A stretch of 64,000 bases of DNA from Trichormus variabilis 0441 (GTDB lineage Bacteria; Cyanobacteriota; Cyanobacteriia; Cyanobacteriales; Nostocaceae). Below are positions 44,033 through 53,696 of this stretch, piece by piece (position 1 is the stretch's first letter; each line of letters opens with the position of its first letter). Under the pieces are notes generated by a model. That model had not been told where the DNA came from. It was given only the letters and a program-made list of their open reading frames with translations, and made no database searches. Both the position numbers and the translations under genes were made by a program. The stretch lies in NCBI RefSeq assembly GCF_009856605.1, contig NZ_CP047243.1:124001-188000 (forward strand), in the 5' to 3' direction.

Positions 44033-44953
44033 ATGAACCGATTCATCTTGAGTTTTAGTATTGCTGTGACGTTTGCATATCTTGTTTTCGCTGCACCTGC
44101 ACACTCATTATCTACAGTGAAAGAGCCAAATGCAGCGAGTGTATTTCTCCAGTCAGGAATAGAGAAATTGTTGCATGGTAATTACCAAGAAGCTATCGAA
44201 AATTTTAATACGGCGATTGAGATACAAAAGGATTTTGCGCCGGCTTATAGCGATCGCTGTCTAGCTTATCTAGAATTAGCAGATTATCAAAGTGCCATTG
44301 CTGATTGCAATCAAGCTCTCAAATTGACCCCTGATAATATTGAAGTCCACCTCAATCGGGGACTAGCATACTACAGACTAGGGGAATATAGGCAAGCGAT
44401 CGCTGACAATAACCAAGTTATTGTTCTCAAGCCTGATGATTTTAGAGCTTACTACAACCGAGGTATAGCCCAGGCAATGTTGGGGAATCATCAACAAGCT
44501 ATCTCTGATTACAATCTAGCGTTAATCACTATTCCCCAAACATCTACTTTACGTCTTGCAGATATTTACAACGACCGAGGATTGGCTTGGTTTGAGTTAT
44601 CAAATTTGCCAAGTGCTATGGATGATTTCTCCAAGGCAATTCATCTCAATCCCCATGACTATAGAGCTTACTATAATCGTGGTTGTGCTTGCGGTAGAAG
44701 CGGCGATAACTCTTGTGCCATTAGAGATTTTACAGCATCACTTCAGCTTCAGCCTGGCAATGCCCAAGCCTATCTGAATCGAGGTATAGCTGATCATCAA
44801 CTTGGTTATGAACAAGCAGCAATCGCAGATTTACAAAAGGCTGTAGAGTACTTTGCCCAAGAAGGAGCAACTACAAACTACGAAAAAACTTTAAACCTAC
44901 TGAAAAATTTACAACAACAACTCTCATCGCAGTTAGAAATTGCTCTCATCTAG
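44033..44953 (+). CDS. Exported TPR-repeat protein
   Basis: 306 residues. Signal peptide (ILSFSIAVTFAYLVFAAPAHS) followed by about seven tetratricopeptide repeats between residues 40 and 285 (GNYQEAIENFNTAIEI, ADYQSAIADCNQALKL, GEYRQAIADNNQVIVL and so on). TPR arrays bind partner proteins; this one would act in the periplasm or on the thylakoid lumen side. It is divergent from MbnP with a 314-base gap that holds several TTTGACA words (43938-43970), similar to those before the TonB receptors. The gene ends 73 bases before the receptor leader repeat. Confidence 0.85.
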   Translation: MNRFILSFSIAVTFAYLVFAAPAHSLSTVKEPNAASVFLQSGIEKLLHGNYQEAIENFNTAIEIQKDFAPAYSDRCLAYLELADYQSAIADCNQALKLTPDNIEVHLNRGLAYYRLGEYRQAIADNNQVIVLKPDDFRAYYNRGIAQAMLGNHQQAISDYNLALITIPQTSTLRLADIYNDRGLAWFELSNLPSAMDDFSKAIHLNPHDYRAYYNRGCACGRSGDNSCAIRDFTASLQLQPGNAQAYLNRGIADHQLGYEQAAIADLQKAVEYFAQEGATTNYEKTLNLLKNLQQQLSSQLEIALI

Positions 44954-45026
44954 TATGGTATTGAGAAGTGACAATAACATCAGCAAAGCCAAATCACAAG
45001 TTTCCCTGAAAATATAAATCAAGTTA

Positions 45027-45119
45027 AGTTTGACACGATGTCGTTTGACATAAGTAGTAATTTTACTTATTCTCACAGTATTTAGTTTGTGGTGTAATTT
45101 GCCGTTAACGGTGTGAGGA
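45027..45119 (+). promoter_or_regulatory. Duplicated leader with promoter and GTTTGACA direct repeat, copy 1
   Basis: 93 bases nearly identical to 48875-48967. Contains GTTTGACA at 45028-45035 and 45043-45050 (15-base period), a -35 TTGACA (45045-45050) and -10 TATTCT (45068-45073) 17 bases apart, and an AT-rich near-palindrome AAGTAGTAATTTTACTT where a Fur-type repressor could sit. Spacing and motifs are seen; regulation is inferred. Confidence 0.6.
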
Positions 45120-47708
45120 ATGAGGGTGAAACAAGATAGTTTATTCGCTTATATATGGCTAACTTCTACCATATCAATCTTGAATGCCTTCCCCGCATAT
45201 TCGCAAGAAATAGCTATCAAAGACATTCCTCAATTAAGCGAGATACAGCTTCCTTACACAAGCGTTAAAGAATTATTCGCCCAGCAACAAAATCCAGTTA
45301 TTCAAGTGACAGGAGTACGCATCAATCAAACTCCTAAGAGCTTAGAAATAATATTAGAAACTCCTGCATCTGATAAGTTACAAGTTACCAATAAGAGTGA
45401 GGAAAATAACTTTATTGTCGATATTCCTAACGCGCAGTTAAGTTTACCTAATGGAAATTCATTTCGTCAAGAAAAACCATTTACAGGAATTACAGAATTA
45501 GTAGTTACAAATCAAGATGCAAATAGTATTCGGGTGACAGTAACAGGTGAGGAGGGTGTCCCCAAAGTTGATTTAGATGACAGCGATGAGGGTTTGATTT
45601 TTGTCGTTACACCAGTTACTTCCTCTACATCACAACCACAGCAACCACAAATATTAGATAAACCGACTAGCGAAACACCAGCAACGCAACCATCAGCAGA
45701 GAATCAAGAACCAATTGAACTAACAGTGACAGGAGAACGAGATGGGTATAACGTCCCCACCGCCACTACCGGCACTAAAATAGAAGCACCGCTACGGGAT
45801 TTACCTTTATCTATTCAAGTCATCCCCCGTCAGGTAATTGAAGATAGAGGTGTAGTTAGACTCAACGATTTAGCTGATAATGTCGCTGGTGTCCAACAAG
45901 AACCAGGTTATGGTTCTCTACCCTCCGTAGGCTTTCGCATTCGCGGGTTTACAACAAATTTTGGCAACTTACGCAATGGGTTTCAAGATTTCGGCTATGT
46001 CACCCCCCGCGATATCGCCAACGTCGAACAGTTTGAAATCCTCAAAGGGCCAGCCTCAGTTTTGTATGGAGGTGGTCAGTTTAGTTCTGGGATTCCCAGT
46101 GGTGTAGTCAATACTGTCACAAAAAAGCCTCTCGAACAGCCTTACTATAACGCTAGTATTACCTATGGCAGTTATAATTTTTTCCGCCCTACAATTGATT
46201 TGACTGGGACACTCACAGAGGATAAATCACTGCTTTATCGGCTGAATATTGCCTATGAAAATGCAGATAGTTTCCGCGATTTTACAAGAAATGATAGTTT
46301 TTTTATCGCCCCTGCATTTACCTGGAAAATCGGCCCGCGTACAAATCTTGCTATAGAATTTGAATACCAAAACTATAATTTCAACTTTAATTACGGCTTC
46401 CTCCCAGAACCGGAATTTTTAACACTCCCCAGAAATAGATTTTTGGGAGAACCTGATTTTAATGACAGTAATGTTAATTCAACTGCATTTACTTATAGGT
46501 TTGAACATCAATTTAGTGATAACTGGAAATTTCGCCAAGGGTTTAACTTAGTTCAGGCTAACTTAAATAGTAAATCTACCTTCTTATTTGCTCTAGAAGA
46601 TGACCGGAAAACTGCGAATACTAGCCCTAGTGCATCTGATGAAGTAAATGATAATTTAACTCTGCAAAATGAAATTATTGGCAAGTTTAAAACAGGTTCT
46701 TTGCGTCATAATCTGCTATTTGGTATAGAATTTTCTCGATATAAATTTAATTACAATTTTACGACTGGCAATGATATCAGAATTGATATTTTTAACCCAC
46801 AGTATGATGCAAATATTATCATTCCTTCCTCACCGACTTTTGGTAGAGAATATGGTTCAAACAATATAGCTATTTACATCCAAGACTTAATCGAAGTTCT
46901 CCCTAACCTGAAAGTATTAGCCGGTGGTCGCCTTGACAACAATGAATTATTTAGAAATAATACAGTAACCAACACGACCATTAATGAACAGTCAAATTCG
47001 CGCTTTTCCCCGCGAGTTGGTATTGTTTATCAGCCTAGTCAAACAACTTCGCTCTACTTTTCTTGGTCAAACTCTTTTGCTCCTAATTATTCTGCTAGAA
47101 GCCGCACAGATGAGCAGTTTAAACCAGAAATTGGCGAACAATTTGAAGTGGGAATCAAGCAAGATTTGATTAAAGACCGACTTTCGGCTACTTTGGCATT
47201 TTATCAAATTACTCGACAAAATGTATTGACTCCAGACCCCATTGATCCCAATTTTAGTATCACCACAGGGGAACAAAGAAGCCGAGGGGTAGAGTTAGAT
47301 ATTACAGGACAAATTTTACCAGGTTGGAATATTATTGCTAACTACGCCTACACCGATGCTGTGGTGACAAAAGACGAGAGTATTCCTGTTGGTAGTAGAT
47401 TGTATGGTGTACCTGAAAATAGTGCTAGTTTGTGGACGACCTATCAATTTCAAAGCGGTAATTTGCAAGGTTTAGGGTTGGGATTAGGACTTGCTTTTGT
47501 AGGAGAACAAGAAACTAGATTACCCAGCACTTTAACGCTACCTTCTTATGTCAGAGCCGATGCTGCTATTTTCTATCGTCGGGATAACTATAAAATTGGG
47601 TTGAACTTCAAAAACATTTCTAATGTCAAATATTACACTTTAGATGGTTACTTTATTTACCCCGCCGCACCGTTTACAGTCCAAGGAACAGTGTCATTTG
47701 ACTTTTAA
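45120..47708 (+). CDS. TonB-dependent siderophore receptor with AMIN domain, copy 1
   Basis: 862 residues. Signal peptide ending near AFPAYSQE, then an AMIN domain (about 55-150; VTGVRINQTPKSLEIIL), a Pro/Gln linker, a plug (about 205-330; LPLSIQVIPRQVIEDRGV, GFRIRGF, LKGPASVLYGGG), and a 22-strand type barrel ending in the terminal Phe (VSFDF). It would bring ferric siderophore across the outer membrane with TonB energy. ATG 45120 abuts the GAGGA site, so GTG 45126, six bases after GAGGA, is a likely true start. It is paired with the lipoprotein gene after 11 bases. It is a tandem duplicate of 48968. Confidence 0.93.
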   Translation: MRVKQDSLFAYIWLTSTISILNAFPAYSQEIAIKDIPQLSEIQLPYTSVKELFAQQQNPVIQVTGVRINQTPKSLEIILETPASDKLQVTNKSEENNFIVDIPNAQLSLPNGNSFRQEKPFTGITELVVTNQDANSIRVTVTGEEGVPKVDLDDSDEGLIFVVTPVTSSTSQPQQPQILDKPTSETPATQPSAENQEPIELTVTGERDGYNVPTATTGTKIEAPLRDLPLSIQVIPRQVIEDRGVVRLNDLADNVAGVQQEPGYGSLPSVGFRIRGFTTNFGNLRNGFQDFGYVTPRDIANVEQFEILKGPASVLYGGGQFSSGIPSGVVNTVTKKPLEQPYYNASITYGSYNFFRPTIDLTGTLTEDKSLLYRLNIAYENADSFRDFTRNDSFFIAPAFTWKIGPRTNLAIEFEYQNYNFNFNYGFLPEPEFLTLPRNRFLGEPDFNDSNVNSTAFTYRFEHQFSDNWKFRQGFNLVQANLNSKSTFLFALEDDRKTANTSPSASDEVNDNLTLQNEIIGKFKTGSLRHNLLFGIEFSRYKFNYNFTTGNDIRIDIFNPQYDANIIIPSSPTFGREYGSNNIAIYIQDLIEVLPNLKVLAGGRLDNNELFRNNTVTNTTINEQSNSRFSPRVGIVYQPSQTTSLYFSWSNSFAPNYSARSRTDEQFKPEIGEQFEVGIKQDLIKDRLSATLAFYQITRQNVLTPDPIDPNFSITTGEQRSRGVELDITGQILPGWNIIANYAYTDAVVTKDESIPVGSRLYGVPENSASLWTTYQFQSGNLQGLGLGLGLAFVGEQETRLPSTLTLPSYVRADAAIFYRRDNYKIGLNFKNISNVKYYTLDGYFIYPAAPFTVQGTVSFDF

Positions 47709-47719
47709 GGAGGTTAATT

Positions 47720-48736
47720 ATGAAACTTCCTGGTTTTACTTGGCGGCGAAATCGCTATACAATTTTTTTTGTGACTACTTTATTAGTAATCATTGCTGCT
47801 TGTCAAATGGGGTTAGAAAATCCCAAAAATTTGCCATCTATAACTGCTAATTTTACCCCAGTGACGATTGAGAATTGTGGTGTTACTATTACCTACAAAC
47901 AACCACCAAAAAGAGTAGTTACTCTCAACCAACCTGCAACTGAAATCATGTTAGCGTTGGGTTTAGAGACGCAGATGGTTGGTACAGCTTATTTAGACGA
48001 TCGCATTCTGCCAGAATACCAAAAAACCTACTCGCAAATTCCTGTCATTGCCGATAAATATCCCTCAAAAGAAGTCTTATTAGGTGCTGAACCAGATTTC
48101 GTCTATGGTTCATTTCCTGGTGCTTTCGGTAAGGATGCAGTTAGTGGACGTAAAGATTTACTGAGTTTAGGAATTAACTCCTATTTAGCGGAAGGTGCTA
48201 TCGAAGTTTGTCCGAATAAAAGGGAATTGCTAGAGAATATTTACAATGAAATTGCAGAAATTGGTCAGATTTTTGGAGTGAGCGATCGCGCTGTTAAATT
48301 AATTAACAATTTAAAACAAGAACTTCAAGATACTCAAACAAAGCTAGGACAAATTAATCCTCCTAAATCTGTATTTTGGTACGCCAGTGAAAGTCCACCT
48401 TATACAATTACTATTGATAGTTTACCAAATAAAATGTTGTCATTGGCGGGTGGTAGGAATATATTTCAAGAAAAAGCGAATGGTACTTATATAACAGTTA
48501 ATTGGGAAGATGTAATTAACCACAATCCCGAAACAATTATTCTCAGTGATGCGAGTTGGTCGCCTGCGAAAGAACAGCGACAATTATTTCTCACAAATCC
48601 CGCCTATGGAAAAATTAGTGCAGTTCAAAAAGATAAATTCATCGTTATTGATTACAGCTACAGTACATCCGGTGTCAGGTTTGCTCAAGGAGTTAAAATA
48701 TTAGCTCAAGCCTTGTACCCAGAGAAATTTAAATGA
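47720..48736 (+). CDS. Iron-siderophore ABC binding lipoprotein (FecB-like), copy 1
   Basis: 338 residues. A strong AGGAGG lies six bases before the ATG. Lipobox IIAAC with the Cys near residue 29, so a lipid-anchored periplasmic protein. Type III binding-protein fold: YKQPPKRVVTLNQPATEIMLALGL in the first lobe (short pieces), PEYQKTYSQIP, ADKYPSKEVLLGAEPDFVYG, and the second lobe with VFWYASE, NWEDVINHNPETIILSDASW. These proteins hand siderophore to a FecCD-type permease. No permease lies directly after this copy; it probably shares the one at 52641. It duplicates 51533. Confidence 0.92.
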   Translation: MKLPGFTWRRNRYTIFFVTTLLVIIAACQMGLENPKNLPSITANFTPVTIENCGVTITYKQPPKRVVTLNQPATEIMLALGLETQMVGTAYLDDRILPEYQKTYSQIPVIADKYPSKEVLLGAEPDFVYGSFPGAFGKDAVSGRKDLLSLGINSYLAEGAIEVCPNKRELLENIYNEIAEIGQIFGVSDRAVKLINNLKQELQDTQTKLGQINPPKSVFWYASESPPYTITIDSLPNKMLSLAGGRNIFQEKANGTYITVNWEDVINHNPETIILSDASWSPAKEQRQLFLTNPAYGKISAVQKDKFIVIDYSYSTSGVRFAQGVKILAQALYPEKFK

Positions 48737-48806
48737 TGAATTGTCAAGGTTAATAGGATACATTTTGGTGAGATTTTACATGGATTAATGAAAAATCCTG
48801 TTGTTC

Positions 48807-48850
48807 AGATACCCGACTTCTCAAATAAGTTGGGTATCTTGTTTCTCTCC
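48807..48850 (+). terminator. Terminator after the first receptor-lipoprotein pair
   Basis: A 13-bp stem AGATACCCGACTT/AAGTTGGGTATCT (one G-U pair) with a 7-base loop, followed by TGTTTCTCTC. It separates the first pair from the promoter of the second. Confidence 0.7.
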
Positions 48851-48874
48851 CATAATTGAGGATTAATTTAGGAT

Positions 48875-48967
48875 AGTTTGACACGATGTCGTTTGACATA
48901 AGTAGTAATTTTACTTATTCTCACAGTATTTACTTTTTGGTGTAATTTACCGTTAACGGTGTGAGGA
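48875..48967 (+). promoter_or_regulatory. Duplicated leader with promoter, copy 2
   Basis: Differs from 45027-45119 at only a few positions. The GTTTGACA direct repeat, TTGACA (48893-48898) and TATTCT (48916-48921) are all kept, so both receptor genes should respond alike. Confidence 0.6.
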
Positions 48968-51499
48968 ATGAGGGTGAAACGACATAGTTTATTTGCTTAT
49001 CTGTGGCTGAGTTATACCATATCAATTTTTAATACATTCCCTGCCTATTCACAAGAAATAGCTATCAAAGACATACCCCAATTAAGTGAGATACAGCTTC
49101 CTCACACCAGCATTAAAGAATTATTCGCCCAGCAACAAAATACAGTTATTCAAGTGACAGGAGTACGCCTCAATCAAACTCCTAACAGCTTAGAAATAAT
49201 CTTAGAAACTCCTGCATCTGATAAATTGCAAGTTACTAACAAGAGTGAAGGGAATAACTTTATTATCGATATTCCTAACGCGCAATTGAGTTTACCTAAT
49301 GGAAATTCATTTCGTCAAGAAAAACCATTTGCAGGAATTACAGAAGTAGTAGTTACAAATCAAGATGCAAATAGTATCCGGGTGAAAGTAACGGGTGAAA
49401 CCGCTATACCAAAAGTTGAGTTAGATGACAGCGATGCAGGTTTAATTTTCATCGTCACACCAGTTATATCACCTACTAGCGAAACACCAGCAAATGAACC
49501 CATTGAATTGACGGTGACAGGAGAACGTGACACCTATTCCGTACCCGATGCTATCACCGCAACCAGGACTGATACGCCACTGCGAGATATTCCCCAATCA
49601 ATTCAAGTTATTCCGCGTCAGGTAATTGAAGATAGAAATGTTGTGCGTCTTTCGGAATTAGCAGATAACGTTAGCGGTGTCCAACCAGAACGGGGATATG
49701 GGGGTGTGTCTTCCCAAGGTTATCGAATTAGAGGGTTTTTAACTAACTTTGAAACTCTCAGAAATGGGTTTCCCGACTACGGTTATTTTAGTCCTCGTGA
49801 TGTGGCGAATATCGAAAGAGTCGAGTTTCTCAAAGGGCCAGCAGCCGTACTTTATGGAGGTAGTCCCACACAATATGCTGGTGGAAGTGGGTTAGTAAAT
49901 ACGGTGACGAAAAAGCCACTAGAAACACCTTACTATAATGCTAGTTTGACCTACGGTAGTTATAACTTTATTCGTCCTACTTTAGATATTACAGGCCCTT
50001 TAACAGATGACAAATCAGTATTATATCGGCTGAATGTTGCTTACGAAAATGCTGATAGTTTCCGCGATTTTGTCAGAAATGATAGCTTCTTTATTTCTCC
50101 GGTAATCGAGTGGAAAGTCGGAGAAAAGACCAAAATAACTTTTGAATTTGAACATCAAAAATATAATCTGGTATTTGACCAAGGACTACCCATTCAGCCA
50201 GAATCTTTGAGGCTTCCGAGAAGTCGGTTTTTAGGAGAGCCAAATTTTGCTAATGGTAATTTTACTTTTAATTCGTTTACCTACACTCTTGATAGCGAAT
50301 TTAGTAAAGATTGGTCATTTCGTCAAGGGTTTAATGTCCTGGGAGCAAAATTAGATGATGCTAAATACACATATTATGGTTCTTTAGAAGATGATAGACG
50401 TACCCTGAATCGGTTTATTACCGCATCGGAAGAGGAACACAAAAATATAACTTTCCAAAATCAAATTTCTGGTAAATTCTCTACAGGTTCAATTCGTCAC
50501 AATGTTTTATTTGGTGTGGATTTAGCCTATAACTTATTTAATTATATATTTGCCCCAGATGAGGAATTACCAATAGATATTTTTAACCCCCAATATGGTG
50601 GAACTCCTATTTCAGTTGGTGGTGAACCATTTGGAAGGAGAATTGTTTCTCAAAATGTGGGTGTGTTTGCTCAAAACTTGGTTGAATTAACGCCAAACTT
50701 CAAAATTTTGTTGGGTGGACGCTTCGATTTTAACGAATACAGTCGGGAAGATAGAGTTACGAATGAATTATTAAATGAGCAGTCTGATAGTAGATTTTCT
50801 CCTAGAGTTGGACTTGTTTATCAACCTACGAAAACTACTTCCTTGTACTTTAATTGGACAAACGGATTTTCGCCGCAATTTCAAGCACGTGGCCGCACAA
50901 ATGAGCAATTTGAACCTCAAAATACTGAACAATTTGAAGTAGGAGTTAAGCAGAATTTTCTCAATGATAAGCTTTCGGCGACTTTAGCATTTTTCCAAGT
51001 GACTAAGCAAAATGTTTTAACACCAGATCCAGTAGATTCTAGATTTAGTGTGCAAACAGGAGAACAGGAAAGTAAGGGGATTGAATTTGATATTGCTGGG
51101 GAGATTTTACCAGGATGGAAAGTAATTGCTAACTATGCCTATATTGATGGTACGGTGACAAAAGATAATAGAATTCCTGTGGGAGATAGATTAGTTGGTG
51201 TACCGGAACATAGTTTAGGATTGTGGACGACTTACGAATTTCAAACAGGAAGTCTCCAGGGTTTAGGTTTGGGATTGGGTTTGTATTATGTTGGAGAACA
51301 GGAGGTAAGATTACCCAATACTTTTGAAGTTCCGAGTTATGTCCGCGCTGATGCTTCTGTTTTTTATCGGCGGAATAACTTCAGATATGCTCTCAATTTT
51401 AAGAATATTTCTAATGTGAAATATTATGATTTAGATGGTTATAATATCGACCCAGCCGCACCATTTACTGTGTTGGGAACGATATCGGTTGAGTTTTAA
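48968..51499 (+). CDS. TonB-dependent siderophore receptor with AMIN domain, copy 2
   Basis: 843 residues, same layout as 45120: signal peptide, AMIN domain, plug (IPQSIQVIPRQVIEDRNV, LKGPAAVLYGGSP) and barrel with C-terminal VEF. The first 150 residues are nearly identical to copy 1, while barrel loops differ widely (e.g. around residues 400-480), as expected if the two recognise different siderophores. The linker between AMIN and plug is shorter by about 20 residues. As in copy 1, GTG 48974 has better spacing to GAGGA than ATG 48968. The gene is followed by its own binding lipoprotein after 33 bases. Confidence 0.93.
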   Translation: MRVKRHSLFAYLWLSYTISIFNTFPAYSQEIAIKDIPQLSEIQLPHTSIKELFAQQQNTVIQVTGVRLNQTPNSLEIILETPASDKLQVTNKSEGNNFIIDIPNAQLSLPNGNSFRQEKPFAGITEVVVTNQDANSIRVKVTGETAIPKVELDDSDAGLIFIVTPVISPTSETPANEPIELTVTGERDTYSVPDAITATRTDTPLRDIPQSIQVIPRQVIEDRNVVRLSELADNVSGVQPERGYGGVSSQGYRIRGFLTNFETLRNGFPDYGYFSPRDVANIERVEFLKGPAAVLYGGSPTQYAGGSGLVNTVTKKPLETPYYNASLTYGSYNFIRPTLDITGPLTDDKSVLYRLNVAYENADSFRDFVRNDSFFISPVIEWKVGEKTKITFEFEHQKYNLVFDQGLPIQPESLRLPRSRFLGEPNFANGNFTFNSFTYTLDSEFSKDWSFRQGFNVLGAKLDDAKYTYYGSLEDDRRTLNRFITASEEEHKNITFQNQISGKFSTGSIRHNVLFGVDLAYNLFNYIFAPDEELPIDIFNPQYGGTPISVGGEPFGRRIVSQNVGVFAQNLVELTPNFKILLGGRFDFNEYSREDRVTNELLNEQSDSRFSPRVGLVYQPTKTTSLYFNWTNGFSPQFQARGRTNEQFEPQNTEQFEVGVKQNFLNDKLSATLAFFQVTKQNVLTPDPVDSRFSVQTGEQESKGIEFDIAGEILPGWKVIANYAYIDGTVTKDNRIPVGDRLVGVPEHSLGLWTTYEFQTGSLQGLGLGLGLYYVGEQEVRLPNTFEVPSYVRADASVFYRRNNFRYALNFKNISNVKYYDLDGYNIDPAAPFTVLGTISVEF

Positions 51500-51532
51500 T
51501 TAATAGGTTGTATTCACCACAATTTTTTACTC

Positions 51533-52543
51533 ATGGGAATGCAAAAGCATTTTTTAATTGTCCTGGTTTCGCTGCTGTTGGGGTCAGTTTTTGGTTGTGA
51601 GGGAAAGGTTGTATCACCCAATGTCACAACATCTATTAGTACAGAATATACACCTGTAACTATCAATAATTGTGGCTTGAATATCACTTATAAACAACCT
51701 CCCAAACGAGCTGTAACCATGACTCAATCTGCTACTGAAGTGATGCTGGCTCTAGGGTTAGAAAAACAGATGGTGGGTACAGCTTATTTAGATAATCCGA
51801 TTTTACCAGAGTATGAACAAGCATATAGAAAAATTCCTGTTTTGGCTGCAAAGTATCCCTCGCGGGAAGTGTTTTTAGGTGTTGAACCTGATTTTGTGTT
51901 TACTACTGAAGATAGTGCATTTGATAATCAAACCCTTGGCGCACGTACAGAGTTATTAAAGTTAGGAATTAATTCTTATTTATTACCTATCGAATGTGAA
52001 AAACCTGAACTCAGACCAGATAGGGTGACGATGGATAATCTCTATCAGGAAATATTAGATATTGGGCGGATATTTGGGGTGGAAGCACGGGCGCAAACGC
52101 TGATTAAAGAATTGCGATCGCAATTACAAATCACTAAAGCCAAGCTAGGTAAAATCACTACTAAAAAGCGGATATTCTGGTATGATTCCGAAAATCCTCC
52201 ACTGACTGTCTCTAACTGGGGAATGCCCAATCATATTATTGAATTGGCGGGTGGGGAAAACATTTTTAAAGATATTCAAAAAAAACAAGCTTGGGTAACA
52301 GTTAATTGGGAAGATGTAATTAACCGTCAACCTGATGTAATTGTGTTGATTGATGCTAGTTGGTCATCGGCCCAAGAAAAGCGACGTTTACTAAAATCTA
52401 ATCCTGCTTATGCCAAACTCAAAGCAGTGCAGGAAGATAAATTTATTATCCTGGGTTTTAGTTATACAATGCCAGGAATTCGTAATGTTGAGGGGGTGAG
52501 GAAGTTAGCCGAGGCTTTGTATCCAGAGAAGTTTAAACAGTGA
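51533..52543 (+). CDS. Iron-siderophore ABC binding lipoprotein (FecB-like), copy 2
   Basis: 336 residues; ATG 51533 or 51539. Lipoprotein signal with Cys after SVFG near residue 22. The fold and motifs match copy 1 (KQPPKRAVTMTQSATEVMLALGL in pieces, AAKYPSREVFLGVEPDFVF, NWEDVINRQPDVIVLIDASW). One difference is a Cys/Pro-containing loop (IECEKPELRPDRV) where copy 1 has EVCPNKREL. It is followed after 97 bases by the FecCD permease and ATPase, so it completes an importer: receptor, binding protein, permease, ATPase. Confidence 0.92.
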   Translation: MGMQKHFLIVLVSLLLGSVFGCEGKVVSPNVTTSISTEYTPVTINNCGLNITYKQPPKRAVTMTQSATEVMLALGLEKQMVGTAYLDNPILPEYEQAYRKIPVLAAKYPSREVFLGVEPDFVFTTEDSAFDNQTLGARTELLKLGINSYLLPIECEKPELRPDRVTMDNLYQEILDIGRIFGVEARAQTLIKELRSQLQITKAKLGKITTKKRIFWYDSENPPLTVSNWGMPNHIIELAGGENIFKDIQKKQAWVTVNWEDVINRQPDVIVLIDASWSSAQEKRRLLKSNPAYAKLKAVQEDKFIILGFSYTMPGIRNVEGVRKLAEALYPEKFKQ

Positions 52544-52640
52544 GGATAATGGAGGGTGGAAATTTAACCGCAAAGGTACGCAGAGAAATTATCACTCTTG
52601 TTGTTGGACAAGCACCAAATGTAATTTTTTAACCAAAAGA

Positions 52641-53696
52641 ATGAAACTAAGGAGATTTCAAAAAACACGCTATCAACTATTAATAATTAGCTTAATTATT
52701 ATACTTATTATCTCCATTACGTTAGCTGTGATGATTGGGCCAGTACCAATCCCGCCTTTAAGAGTCTGGCAAATAGCACTTGCCCAATTATTCCCCAATT
52801 TAACAGGAGATTGGACACCTGCACAGGTGCAAATTGTGTGGTTAATTCGCTTCCCGCGTGTGCTGTTGGCTTTTTTTGTCGGTGCTGGACTGTCGGTGGT
52901 GGGTGTGACAATGCAGGCTTTGGTGCGAAATTCCCTGGCTGATCCTTATATCCTTGGCGTTTCCTCTGGTGCGTCGGTGGGGGCTGTGTTGGTTATTTTG
53001 TTTGGGGTTTTCGCTTCACTGGGGATATATGCGGTATCTGTGGGGGCGTTTCTGGGGGCGATGTTGTCGTTTGTCGTGGTTTTTTTGTTGGCGCAGCGTC
53101 AGGGAAGGATTTCTTCGACTCGGTTAATTTTAGCTGGTGTGGCGATATCTTACTTATTCTCTGCCGTTACCAGTTTTTTGACGTTGAAAGCTGGTAGTGG
53201 TGATGCGGCGCGGCGAGTATTATTTTGGTTATTGGGGGGACTGTCGGGGACAAAGTGGGCTGATTTGATTTTACCGATGGGATCTCTGGGAATCGGGATG
53301 GTGTACTTATTATTGCAGAGGCGATCGCTCAATGCTTTACTCATCGGTGAAGAAACAGCAATGACTTTGGGAACAGATAGCGATCGCTTCCGTAAGCAGT
53401 TATTTTTGGTAACATCACTCTTAACTGGGGTGATGGTGGCTGTAAGTGGGGCGATTGGTTTTGTGGGTTTAATGATACCTCATAGCGTCCGCTTACTCGT
53501 TGGTTCAGATCATCGCCGCGTCCTACCTGTAAGCCTGTTACTAGGGGGAATTTTCCTGATTTTGGCAGATGTATTAGCACGCATGATTATTGCCCCAGAG
53601 GAATTACCTATCGGTATTATTACGGCACTTTTCGGTACTCCCTTTTTCATTTGGTTGATGCAGCTTTCTCCAAAAATATTAGGAGGGGGACGATGA
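52641..53696 (+). CDS. FecCD/BtuC-family ABC permease
   Basis: 351 residues with about ten membrane helices. Family signatures: WLIRFPRVLLAFFVGAGLSVVG, MQALVRNSLADPYILGVSSGASVGA (in pieces: NSLADPYILG, SSGASVGA), FWLLGGLSG, and the closing GFVGLMIPHSVRLLVG before ADVLARM. A single permease gene with no second copy means a homodimer as in BtuCD. It imports ferric siderophore or corrinoid delivered by the binding lipoproteins. Its stop overlaps the ATPase start (ATGA). Confidence 0.95.
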   Translation: MKLRRFQKTRYQLLIISLIIILIISITLAVMIGPVPIPPLRVWQIALAQLFPNLTGDWTPAQVQIVWLIRFPRVLLAFFVGAGLSVVGVTMQALVRNSLADPYILGVSSGASVGAVLVILFGVFASLGIYAVSVGAFLGAMLSFVVVFLLAQRQGRISSTRLILAGVAISYLFSAVTSFLTLKAGSGDAARRVLFWLLGGLSGTKWADLILPMGSLGIGMVYLLLQRRSLNALLIGEETAMTLGTDSDRFRKQLFLVTSLLTGVMVAVSGAIGFVGLMIPHSVRLLVGSDHRRVLPVSLLLGGIFLILADVLARMIIAPEELPIGIITALFGTPFFIWLMQLSPKILGGGR

